64,000 nt of DNA from assembly GCF_000275865.1 (NCBI RefSeq), contig NZ_CM001555.1, positions 124,001 to 188,000 of the forward strand, written 5' to 3'. The position numbers and the translations under genes are program-made. The notes beneath the pieces were generated by a model, which was not told where the DNA came from, did not search any database, and saw only the letters and a list, made by a program, of their open reading frames with translations. Source of the stretch: Methanofollis liminatans DSM 4140. GTDB taxonomy: Archaea > Halobacteriota > Methanomicrobia > Methanomicrobiales > Methanofollaceae. Of this stretch, positions 25,736-33,729 are shown piece by piece; within the stretch, counting starts at the first letter, position 1, and every line of letters begins with the position of its first letter.

Positions 25736-26755
25736 TTAGATCGCCGTGAACCCGAGCGCCCGGTTCGTCATCTCGATCGAGACGGCGGCCTCGTCGACGG
25801 CGTTCATCATCGCCCTGATCGCATCCACGTTCTCGACGACGACGTCCGCCTCCTGGTGGATCGCCTGGAAGAGGAAGAGCTCCCGGCCCACGAGGCCGAT
25901 CGAGTCGGCGAAGATGGCGCTCTCGTAGAGGTCGGCGCGCGGCCGCCCGAGGTCCTGGGCGTACTCCCGCAGTTCGGCCGTGCTCGTGATCCCGGTGCCG
26001 GGCCTGACCAGCCCCATCCGCGGGTGCGCCTCGATGATCGCCAGGATCTCCTCCTTCGTGGCGTCGGACTTCAGGTCCATCTGGAGGGCGTGCATGTGCA
26101 TGAAGGTCGTCGGGACGATCATCGCCATCGTGGTGATGTCGATCTGCGGCAGGACGGTCTGGACGTCAGGGCCGTGGTGGCTCGGCACCTTCACCGGGTT
26201 GAGGACGATCGCATCGACCGGCCCCTTCTTGATCTCGCCGGGGTCGGAGCCGCGGCGAACCATCGTCGCCCGCACCCGTCCGACACCGTAGCGCTCGTCC
26301 ATCGCGTGGATGATCCGGCACAGCCCGGTGGTGTTGCAGGAGACGACCCGCACGAACTGCCGGTTCTTCGCCTCGTTGTAGTTGCAGGACGAGCAGAACG
26401 AGAACCCGGCGACCTCGTGGTCCTCGCCGCCCTGCCAGATCGCCTTCACGCCGTAGAGCTCGTAGAGCTTCTTGTTCTTCTCCCCGATCCCGCCGGGCGT
26501 GGCGTCCACCACGACGTCGGCGTGCTTGATCATATCGGTGACGTCGCCGGCGATCTCGAGGCCGGCGTCCTCGAAGGCCTGGCGTTTGCTCATCTCGGCA
26601 ATATAGAGCGGGTAGCCGCGTTGCCTGGCGACGTAGGCCTCGGCGCTCGGCTTGGTCTTGGAGACGCCGACAACTTCCATATCAGGCTGAGCAGCGACCG
26701 CATCGGCGACACGCTTGCCGATGGTGCCGTATCCGTTGATTGCTACCTTGATCAT
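25736..26755 (-). CDS. gap: Type II (archaeal) glyceraldehyde-3-phosphate dehydrogenase
   Basis: The phosphorylating, NAD(P)-dependent GAPDH of archaeal sugar metabolism, mainly gluconeogenic in methanogens. The 339 residues start MIKVAINGYGTIGKRVADAV (Rossmann fold); the catalytic Cys is in VSCNTTGLCRIIHA (~residue 140), and VPTTFMHMHALQ is typical of the archaeal class. The start at 26755 is fixed by this Rossmann motif; a frame open to 26878 adds no homologous residues. It is divergent from the acyltransferase gene across ~80 bp of A/T-rich DNA. Confidence 0.96.
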   Translation of the reverse strand: MIKVAINGYGTIGKRVADAVAAQPDMEVVGVSKTKPSAEAYVARQRGYPLYIAEMSKRQAFEDAGLEIAGDVTDMIKHADVVVDATPGGIGEKNKKLYELYGVKAIWQGGEDHEVAGFSFCSSCNYNEAKNRQFVRVVSCNTTGLCRIIHAMDERYGVGRVRATMVRRGSDPGEIKKGPVDAIVLNPVKVPSHHGPDVQTVLPQIDITTMAMIVPTTFMHMHALQMDLKSDATKEEILAIIEAHPRMGLVRPGTGITSTAELREYAQDLGRPRADLYESAIFADSIGLVGRELFLFQAIHQEADVVVENVDAIRAMMNAVDEAAVSIEMTNRALGFTAI

Positions 26756-26831
26756 GTAGAGCTTCAGTAAGAACAGAAATAGATAAAGGTTCCTGACGGT
26801 GAGGTCTATATCCCCTGCCGTCCATCCCCTG

Positions 26832-27863
26832 ATGACGATGCAGACACCCCCGCGGCATGGAAACAACTTCGATCTCATCCGCCTTGCGGCGGCCCTGGTG
26901 ATCGTGGTCTCCCATGCGTATGTCCTGCAGATCGGCTACGCCGCCATGCCGGCCACGGCCCCCCTCCTCCTGGTCGGCTACGCCGCCCTTGCCGCCCTCT
27001 TTACGATCAGCGGCCATTTGATCCCGTTGAGCTGGCTCGCTCAGCCGGACGCCGCCCGTTTCTTCTGGAAACGCTCCCTCCGGGTGCTTCCCGGCCTGGT
27101 CGGCGCCGTCCTCTTCACCCTCTTTCTCATCGGCCCTCTCGCCACCACCCTCTCCCCCGAAGGATATTTTTCCGCCCTGTTCTCGGGGGCGGTCGCCACC
27201 CTCCCCTTCTTCGAGGACGGATCGGCCCTCGGGCTCTTCGTCGCAAACCCGGTCTCGTTCGTGAACGCCTCCCTCTGGACGATCCCGGTGGAGTGCACGA
27301 TGTACGTCCTGGTCGTCGCCCTCGGCCTCCTCGGGGTGCTCAGGAAGCGGTCCGCCCTCCTCGTCCTGATCGCCGCCAACCTCCTCCTCTGGCTCGCCCT
27401 CTACCACGACCCCGCCCTCTCGAAGGTCAGGTTCACCCTCTACTTCCTGATCGGGGCCTACCTCTCTATCCACCACCCGCACCTCCGCTACGACGGCCCG
27501 ACCGCCTTCTTCCTCGCCCTCGCCCTGGTCGCCGCCGCCGGCACGCCCCTCTGCTCGTTCCTCGCCCTGGTCGCCATACCCTACATCGTCCTCTGGTTCG
27601 CCGGCCTCCAGGTGCCGGCCCTCAACCGCTTCGGGACGCACGGGGACTTCAGCTACGGGGTGTACATCTACGCCTACCCGGTCCAGCAGGCGATCGTCCT
27701 CTTCCTCGGGCCCTCTCTGCCCCTCTGGCTCTTCTGCCTCCTCTCGATCGGGATCACCTTCCCCTTCGCCTATCTCTCCTGGAACCTCATCGAGAAGCGG
27801 GCGCTCGGGCTCAAACAGGTCGATCTCAAATCGGTGCGATCGGCGCTTTTCTCCCCGGACTGA
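26832..27863 (+). CDS. Acyltransferase family 3 (OafA-like) membrane protein
   Basis: An integral membrane O-acyltransferase of ~343 residues with about ten hydrophobic helices. The family motif FDLIRLAAALVIVVSHAYVL near residue 15 contains the His proposed to be catalytic, and the second half contains FLIGAYLSIHHP. It probably acetylates a surface glycan or lipid. Start codons at 26832 and 26838 are both possible. It is not in an operon with the downstream ppk gene, which has its own TATA box. Confidence 0.85.
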   Translation: MTMQTPPRHGNNFDLIRLAAALVIVVSHAYVLQIGYAAMPATAPLLLVGYAALAALFTISGHLIPLSWLAQPDAARFFWKRSLRVLPGLVGAVLFTLFLIGPLATTLSPEGYFSALFSGAVATLPFFEDGSALGLFVANPVSFVNASLWTIPVECTMYVLVVALGLLGVLRKRSALLVLIAANLLLWLALYHDPALSKVRFTLYFLIGAYLSIHHPHLRYDGPTAFFLALALVAAAGTPLCSFLALVAIPYIVLWFAGLQVPALNRFGTHGDFSYGVYIYAYPVQQAIVLFLGPSLPLWLFCLLSIGITFPFAYLSWNLIEKRALGLKQVDLKSVRSALFSPD

Positions 27864-27892
27864 GGGCGTATATCGAGTCTATTGTCTCTCAA

Positions 27893-27901
27893 TATTATAT
27901 A
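27893..27901 (+). promoter_or_regulatory. TATA box of the polyphosphate operon
   Basis: TATTATATA lies about 50 nt before the ppk start. A strong AAGGAGG sequence follows at ~27921, but the ATG it serves (27928) is followed at once by TCG and TGA, so it heads a two-codon frame rather than ppk. Confidence 0.5.
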
Positions 27902-27946
27902 GTGGGAGGAATATTTTTTTAAGGAGGATGTCGTGATCCTACCGTG

Positions 27947-30052
27947 ATGATCGGGCCGGACGATGCACATGCCATGAACAGCGAGAAGGAGGGGTGCGAT
28001 CTCCTGGACCTCGACGCTCCAGGGCTCTATATCAACCGGGAACTCTCGTGGCTCTCGTTCAACCGCCGGGTGCTCGAGGAGGCGCAGGACCCCGCCCACC
28101 CCCTCCTCGAGCGGCTGAAGTTCCTCGCCATCTGCGGGAGCAACCTCGACGAGTTCTTCATGGCCCGGGTCTCCGGGCTTTTGCGGCAGGTCGAGGAGGG
28201 GGCCCTCGAGACCCCGCCCGACGGGATGACGCCGGGAGAGCAGCTCGCCGCCATCCGCACCGAAGTCCGCTCCCTCTACCCGGCCTATGCGCACTGCTGG
28301 GAGGACGCCCTCCTCCCGGCCCTCAGGGACGCCGGGATCGCGATCGACCGGGTGGCCGACCTCGACCCCTCTCTGCGGGCGGCCCTGCGGCAGATCTTCG
28401 AGACCTCCATCCTCCCCACCCTCACCCCGATGGCCTTCGACGCCGCCCGTCCCTTCCCCTTCATCTCGAGCCTGGCCCTCTCCCTCGCGGTCGTCGTCAG
28501 GGACGGCGACTGCTCATCCCGCTTCGCCAGGGTGAAGGTGCCGGTCGGGCTCTTCGGCCGGTTCTACCCGGTGGACGCCCGCTCCTTCGTCCTCCTCGAA
28601 GACCTGGTGGCGGCGAACCTCGACCTCCTCTTTCCGGGGATGGAGATCGCCGGGGCCTGGGCCTTCAGGGTGACGCGCGACGCCGAGATCGAGGTCCAGA
28701 TCGAGGAGGGCTCCGACCTCCTCACCGCCGTCGAGGAGGGCGTCGCCCACCGCCGCACCGCCGACGCCGTCCGCCTGGAGGTCGCCGCCGATATGCCCGC
28801 CGATCTCGTCTCCTTCCTTGCCCCGCACACCGGGCTTCTCCCGGAGCAGGTCTATCGCTCCCCGGCCCCGCTCGCCCTCTCCGACCTCTGGAGCCTCCAC
28901 GCCCTCGACCGCCCCGACCTCAGGGACGCCCCCTTCCTGCCGGCCGTCCCGCCCCTCCTCGACCCCCCGGAGGCGGCGGCCGAACGGCTGCGCCGGGAAG
29001 ACCTCCTCCTCTACCACCCCTACGACAGCTTCGCCGCCTTCGTCAGGTTCCTCTCCCACGCCGCGGACGACCCGGCGGTGCTGGCGATCAAGATCACCCT
29101 CTACCGGATCGGGGCGGACTCGCCGGTGCTCGACGCCCTTCTCGCCGCCCGGAAGAACGGCAAACAGGTGACGGTCCTCGTCGAACTGAAGGCGAAGTTC
29201 GACGAGACCGAGAACATCTCCTGGGCCCGGACCCTGGAGCGGGCCGGGGTCCACGTCGTCCTGGGCCACCCGCACCTGAAGGTGCACGCGAAGATCTGCC
29301 TGATCGTCATGCGCCACGACAACGGGATCCTGCGGATCGTCCATCTCGGCTCGGGCAACTACAACCCGGTGACGACCCGCATCTACGGCGACCTCTCGTA
29401 TATGACGGTCGATCCCGCGATCGCCGACGACGCGAGCCGCCTCTTCAACGCCCTCACCGGCTACGCCCGCCCGCCCGGCTACAAACGGCTCCTGGTCGCC
29501 CCTGACTACCTCAGGGACGGGATCGTCGCCCGGATCAACCGGGAGATCGAGCGGCACCAGGCGCACGGCGACGGTTATATTGCCTGGAAGATGAACGGCC
29601 TCCTGGACAGGGACGTGATCAGGGCGCTCTACCGCGCCTCGCGCGCCGGCGTGCGGGTGGACCTGAACGTCCGGGGCCTCTGCGCCCTGCGGCCCGGCGT
29701 GCCCGGCGTCTCGGAGAACATCCGCGTCCTCTCGATCGTCGGGCGGTTCCTGGAGCACGCCCGGATCTATTACTTCCACAACGGCGGCGAGCCCGAGGTG
29801 CTCCTGGGCAGCGCCGACATGATGCCGCGGAACCTGAAGCGGCGGGTCGAGGTGCTCTTCCCGGTGCCGGACCCCTCGCTCGCCCGTGAGGTGAAGCGGA
29901 TCTTCGACGTCCATTTCGCCGACACGGTGAAGGGGCGCTGGCTCTGTCCCGACGGCACCTATCTCCGCGCCCGGCCCGGCGGGGAGATCGAACCGCTCTC
30001 CTCGCAGGACTGGCTGATCGCGAACAGGGGGGTCTGGCATGGCAGGACCTGA
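27947..30052 (+). CDS. ppk1: Polyphosphate kinase 1
   Basis: A reversible polymerase of ATP gamma-phosphate into inorganic polyphosphate. The ~701 residues carry the N-terminal YINRELSWLSFNRRVLEEA, the phospho-His region in LKVHAKICLIV (~residue 447) and the second catalytic block NGGEPEVLLGSADMMPRNL (~620). The ATG at 27947 (or GTG at 27944) gives the longest conserved N-terminus; an ATG at 27974 is also possible. It overlaps the next gene by 14 bp, and the next two genes encode polyphosphate-related domains. Confidence 0.95.
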   Translation: MIGPDDAHAMNSEKEGCDLLDLDAPGLYINRELSWLSFNRRVLEEAQDPAHPLLERLKFLAICGSNLDEFFMARVSGLLRQVEEGALETPPDGMTPGEQLAAIRTEVRSLYPAYAHCWEDALLPALRDAGIAIDRVADLDPSLRAALRQIFETSILPTLTPMAFDAARPFPFISSLALSLAVVVRDGDCSSRFARVKVPVGLFGRFYPVDARSFVLLEDLVAANLDLLFPGMEIAGAWAFRVTRDAEIEVQIEEGSDLLTAVEEGVAHRRTADAVRLEVAADMPADLVSFLAPHTGLLPEQVYRSPAPLALSDLWSLHALDRPDLRDAPFLPAVPPLLDPPEAAAERLRREDLLLYHPYDSFAAFVRFLSHAADDPAVLAIKITLYRIGADSPVLDALLAARKNGKQVTVLVELKAKFDETENISWARTLERAGVHVVLGHPHLKVHAKICLIVMRHDNGILRIVHLGSGNYNPVTTRIYGDLSYMTVDPAIADDASRLFNALTGYARPPGYKRLLVAPDYLRDGIVARINREIERHQAHGDGYIAWKMNGLLDRDVIRALYRASRAGVRVDLNVRGLCALRPGVPGVSENIRVLSIVGRFLEHARIYYFHNGGEPEVLLGSADMMPRNLKRRVEVLFPVPDPSLAREVKRIFDVHFADTVKGRWLCPDGTYLRARPGGEIEPLSSQDWLIANRGVWHGRT

Positions 30053-31811
30053 CCCCGAATACTGCCGCTTCGGCTCGGGGGTCCTGGGGACATATGCCGA
30101 ACACCTTGCCGCCGAGGCCGACGGCGTCAGGGCGGCCGCCGATATCGAGCACATCCACCGGATGCGGGTCGCCTCCAGGCGGCTGCGGGCGGCCCTCCCG
30201 ATCTTCGCCGAATGTTTCGGGAGAGGTGCGTACCGGCGGTGGCGGCGGGAGATCAGGGAGGTGACCCGCGCCCTGGGGGCGGCACGGGACGCCGACGTCC
30301 AGATCGCCTTCCTGCGTTCGTACCTGGCGACGGTCCCGGCAGAGGGGGAGCCTCGTTTCGGCCTGCATTTTTCTGCGGAGGCGGGTGGGGCGGCGGCCCC
30401 GGCCGCGCCCCTCCGCACCGGCGTCGAGTGCCTCCTCCTGCGGCTCTCGCAGAGGAGGGCGGCCCTCCAGCCGGCCGTGGCGGCGGCGATGGACGACCTG
30501 GAGGCGGCCGGCACCGCCGGGGCGATCGCGGCGGCCTGCCGGGAGCGGATGGCGGGCGCCGACGTCCGTTCGCCCTACGCTCTCGAGCAGGCGTTCGTCC
30601 ACATCTCCCTCTGCCTGGACGACCTCTTCTCGCACGCCGCCTCAGTCGCCGACCCGGCGGCGGAGAAAGAGCACCATGCGATGCGGATCGCCGCAAAGCG
30701 TCTCCGCTATACGATGGAGACCTTCGCCCCCCTCTATCCCGGGGAGCTGAAGAGCGAGATCGCCGCCCTCAAAAAACTCCAGGACTACCTCGGCGACATC
30801 CACGACTGCGACGTCTGGGCGGCGTTCCTCCCCGGTTTCCTGGAGGAGGAGCGGGAGCGGTGCCGCACCTATTTCGGGCACGAGGGGGCGATGGCCGCGA
30901 TCGAGCCCGGCATCCTCCGCCTCAGGGAGGAGCGGATGGCGCGGCGCCGGGCGCTCTTCGACGATTTCGCCGCGTACTGGGCCGATCTCGGGAGGAGCGG
31001 CTCCTGGGACGGGCTCGGCGATGCGATCGGCGGCGGCAAACCGGTGACGATCGCCCTGATCGGCGACGTCCACGCCAACCTCCCGGCCCTCGAGGCGGTG
31101 CTCAGGGACGCCCGCGAGCGCGGGGCGATCGCCGTCCTGGACGCCGGGGACGCCGTCGGCTACGGCCCCTTCCCCGAGGAGACGGTCGCGTACCTCAGGG
31201 AGCAGGGGGTGCTCTCGGTGGTCGGCAACTACGACCGCCAGGTGCTCGCCGCCGGCGGGAAGAAAAAAGCCCTCCCGAAGGACCCGGAGAAGCGCCTCGC
31301 CGTCCGCTGGGCGTACGAGCATCTCTCGAAGGAGGGGCGGTCCTCCCTCGCCTCCCTCCCCGAGCACCGCCGCCTCGCCCCGGGCAGCCGCCGCATCCTC
31401 CTCTGCCACGGCAGCCCGGAGGCGATCGACGAGTACCTCGACGCCGACACCCCGGCCTCCCGCCTGGCGGCGATCGCCCGGACCGCTTCGGCCGACGTGA
31501 TCGTCTCGGGCCATGCCCACCGCCCGTCGGCGCGGGAGGTCGGCGGGGTCTGGTTCGTGAACACCGGGAGCGTGGGCCGCCCGGACGACGGCGACCCGCG
31601 GGCGTGCTACGCCCTCCTCCAGACCAGCCCCTTCTCGGTCTGCCACCTCCGGGTGCCCTACGACGTCGAGCGCACGGTCGCCGCCGTCCTCGAGGCGGGC
31701 CTCCCGCCCTCTTTCGCCCGGATCTTCCTGGAGGGGCGGCCCCTCGACGCCCTGGACGGCGGGGAGGTCTCGGTCTCCTGCACGGTCGAGGAGGACCATG
31801 AAGAGGGATGA
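30039..31811 (+). CDS. CHAD domain - metallophosphoesterase fusion
   Basis: Residues 1 to ~310 form a CHAD domain: a helical, Arg/His-rich fold that binds polyphosphate, here with HIHRMRVASRRLRAALPIF and HHAMRIAAKRLRYTMETF as the two paired basic helices. Residues ~336-560 form a YfcE-type calcineurin-like phosphoesterase with all metal motifs: GDVHAN, GDAVGYGP, GNYD, CHGSP, GHAH and NTGSVGRP. The gene overlaps ppk1 by 14 bp and the HD gene by 14 bp. The obvious reading is a polyphosphate-targeted phosphatase, with CHAD docking the polymer; activity is inference. Confidence 0.87.
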   Translation: MAGPDPEYCRFGSGVLGTYAEHLAAEADGVRAAADIEHIHRMRVASRRLRAALPIFAECFGRGAYRRWRREIREVTRALGAARDADVQIAFLRSYLATVPAEGEPRFGLHFSAEAGGAAAPAAPLRTGVECLLLRLSQRRAALQPAVAAAMDDLEAAGTAGAIAAACRERMAGADVRSPYALEQAFVHISLCLDDLFSHAASVADPAAEKEHHAMRIAAKRLRYTMETFAPLYPGELKSEIAALKKLQDYLGDIHDCDVWAAFLPGFLEEERERCRTYFGHEGAMAAIEPGILRLREERMARRRALFDDFAAYWADLGRSGSWDGLGDAIGGGKPVTIALIGDVHANLPALEAVLRDARERGAIAVLDAGDAVGYGPFPEETVAYLREQGVLSVVGNYDRQVLAAGGKKKALPKDPEKRLAVRWAYEHLSKEGRSSLASLPEHRRLAPGSRRILLCHGSPEAIDEYLDADTPASRLAAIARTASADVIVSGHAHRPSAREVGGVWFVNTGSVGRPDDGDPRACYALLQTSPFSVCHLRVPYDVERTVAAVLEAGLPPSFARIFLEGRPLDALDGGEVSVSCTVEEDHEEG

Positions 31812-32388
31812 GGTCGCCGCCTTTGCGGCCCGCTACGACCCCGATCCCCCGCACGCCCGCCAGGTGGAGCGTTTATCTCTCCTCCTCTTCGACGCCCTCG
31901 CCCCCCTCCACCGCCTGGGCGAGGCGGAGCGGGAGGTCCTCTCCTCCGCCGCCCTCCTCCACGACATCGGGTGGGTCGGCGGGGTGCAGGGGCACCACAA
32001 ACGCTCCTGCCTGATGGTCCTGGAGGATAAGACCCTCCCCTTCAGCGACGAGGAGCGCACCCTCGTCGCCCTGGTCGCCCGGTACCACCGCCGCGCCCTC
32101 CCCGCGAGAAAGCACCCCCTCTTTGCCGCCCTCTCCCCGGAAGACCAGGCGACCGTCTCCGCCCTCGCGGCGATCCTCAGGGTCGCCGACGGCCTGGACG
32201 TCGGGCACGCCGGGGCCGTCGCCGGTCTCGCCTGCACCCTCGGGGAGGAGGCGGTGACGGTCGCCCTGACCCCCTGCGGGCCCGTGGACGCCGAGGTGCG
32301 GGCGGCCGAGAAGAAGGGCGACCTCTTCAGGGCGATCTACCGGAGAGACCTGGTGGTCCGCCCCCGCGAACAAAATGGGCAGGTATAA
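31798..32388 (+). CDS. Ppx/GppA-type HD domain protein (stand-alone)
   Basis: A 196-residue HD-fold protein. The metal motif LLHDIGWVGGVQGHHKRS (~residues 58-75) and the segment AAILRVADGLDVGHAG are those of the C-terminal domain of exopolyphosphatase/GppA proteins. The N-terminal ASKHA phosphatase domain of those enzymes is absent. It is translationally coupled to the CHAD fusion and is the third gene of the ppk operon. It may hydrolyse or bind polyphosphate or a nucleotide such as (p)ppGpp; the substrate is not shown. Confidence 0.82.
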   Translation: MKRDEVAAFAARYDPDPPHARQVERLSLLLFDALAPLHRLGEAEREVLSSAALLHDIGWVGGVQGHHKRSCLMVLEDKTLPFSDEERTLVALVARYHRRALPARKHPLFAALSPEDQATVSALAAILRVADGLDVGHAGAVAGLACTLGEEAVTVALTPCGPVDAEVRAAEKKGDLFRAIYRRDLVVRPREQNGQV

Positions 32389-32390
32389 CT
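32383..32390 (+). promoter_or_regulatory. TATA box of the nucleobase permease gene
   Basis: GTATAACT is centred 26 nt before the GTG at 32412, pointing to a leaderless transcript that starts at that codon. It overlaps the end of the HD gene. Confidence 0.4.
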
Positions 32391-32411
32391 CCGGCGCACG
32401 CGCAACGTCCA

Positions 32412-33674
32412 GTGAAGAAGCACCTGGAGAGGTTCATGGACGCCGGAGACGTTTTTGCTGGTTTTAAGACTCTATTTCAGGGCGTCCAGATCCTCTTCGT
32501 CGCCTTCGGCGCCCTCGTCCTCGTCCCCCTCCTTACGGGGCTTGACCCGGGCGTCGCCCTCTGTACCGCCGGCATCGGGACGCTGATCTTCCAGGCGGCG
32601 ACCGGGATGAAGGTGCCGATCTTTCTCGCCTCCTCGTTCGCCTTCGTCCCGGCGATCACCTACGGCGTTGCGGCCTGGGGCGTGCCCGGCACCCTCTGCG
32701 GCCTCGCCGCCTCGGGTCTGCTCTACGTTGCGCTGAGTTTTGTCGTCAGGGTCTTCGGCAGCGGGGTCGTCACCAGGCTCTTCCCGCCGGTCGTGGTCGG
32801 CCCGGTGATCTGCGTCATCGGCCTCTCCCTCGCCCCGAGTGCGGTGGGCATGGCGCTCGGGCGGTCAGGCGGCCTGCAGGTCGTCCCGGCAGAGACGGCC
32901 CTGTTCATCGCCGGCGTCTCGCTCCTTGCAACCCTGCTGGCGTTTCTCTTCGGGAGGAGCTGGATCGGGCTCGTCCCGATCCTCGTCGGGATCGCCGCAG
33001 GCTACGCGGTATCCGCCGCCCTGGGCGTCGTCGACTACGCGGGCATCGCCGGGGCCGCATGGTTCTCCGTCCCCGCCTTCGTCTTTCCCGCGTGGAACCC
33101 CGCGGCGGTCCTCTTCATCGTCCCGGTCGCCATCGCCCCGGCGATCGAGCACTTCGGCGACATCCTTGCCATCGGGTCGGTGACCGGCAAGGACTACTTA
33201 AAGGACCCCGGGATCCACCGGACGATGCTCGGGGACGGGATTGCGACCCTCGCCGCCTCGTTTGTCGGCGGACCGCCCAACACCACCTACTCCGAGGTGA
33301 CCGGGGCGGTGACGCTGACCCGGGCGTACAGCCCGGTGATCATGACCGTCGCCGCCGTCTTCGCGATCGTTTTTGCGTTTGTCGGGAAGATCGGGGCCGG
33401 GCTGCAGAGCATTCCCCCGCCGGTGATGGGCGGGGTGATGGTCCTGCTCTTCGGCCTGATCGCAGGCCTGGGCATCAAACACCTGGTCGTGCACCAGGTC
33501 GACCTGGGCGTCCAGAAGAACGCCGTGATCCTCTCTCTTGTGCTGGTGACCGGGATAGGGGGCCTTTGCATCCCGATCGGGGAGTTCGAGCTGGCAGGGG
33601 TCGGGCTTGCGGCGATCATCGGCGTGGTCCTCAACCTCCTCATCCCCGAACCGGCCGGGCCCGGGGCGCGGTGA
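32412..33674 (+). CDS. Uracil/xanthine (NCS2) permease
   Basis: A nucleobase:cation symporter of the NCS2 (UraA/PbuX) family. The 420-residue product has 12-14 hydrophobic helices. The family substrate motif region reads IEHFGDILAIGSVTGKDY (~residues 237-254, containing the essential Glu), and GGPPNTTYSEVTGAV matches the conserved TM10 Glu/Asn loop. The GTG at 32412 fits the TATA distance; an ATG at ~32436 is the alternative. Uracil is the likeliest substrate from the GGPPNTTY motif, with modest certainty. Confidence 0.88.
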   Translation: MKKHLERFMDAGDVFAGFKTLFQGVQILFVAFGALVLVPLLTGLDPGVALCTAGIGTLIFQAATGMKVPIFLASSFAFVPAITYGVAAWGVPGTLCGLAASGLLYVALSFVVRVFGSGVVTRLFPPVVVGPVICVIGLSLAPSAVGMALGRSGGLQVVPAETALFIAGVSLLATLLAFLFGRSWIGLVPILVGIAAGYAVSAALGVVDYAGIAGAAWFSVPAFVFPAWNPAAVLFIVPVAIAPAIEHFGDILAIGSVTGKDYLKDPGIHRTMLGDGIATLAASFVGGPPNTTYSEVTGAVTLTRAYSPVIMTVAAVFAIVFAFVGKIGAGLQSIPPPVMGGVMVLLFGLIAGLGIKHLVVHQVDLGVQKNAVILSLVLVTGIGGLCIPIGEFELAGVGLAAIIGVVLNLLIPEPAGPGAR

Positions 33675-33729
33675 CCCGGCCGGAGCGAAAGAGCAGATTT
33701 TTCCGCCACCAACCGGATAATTAGAGGAA

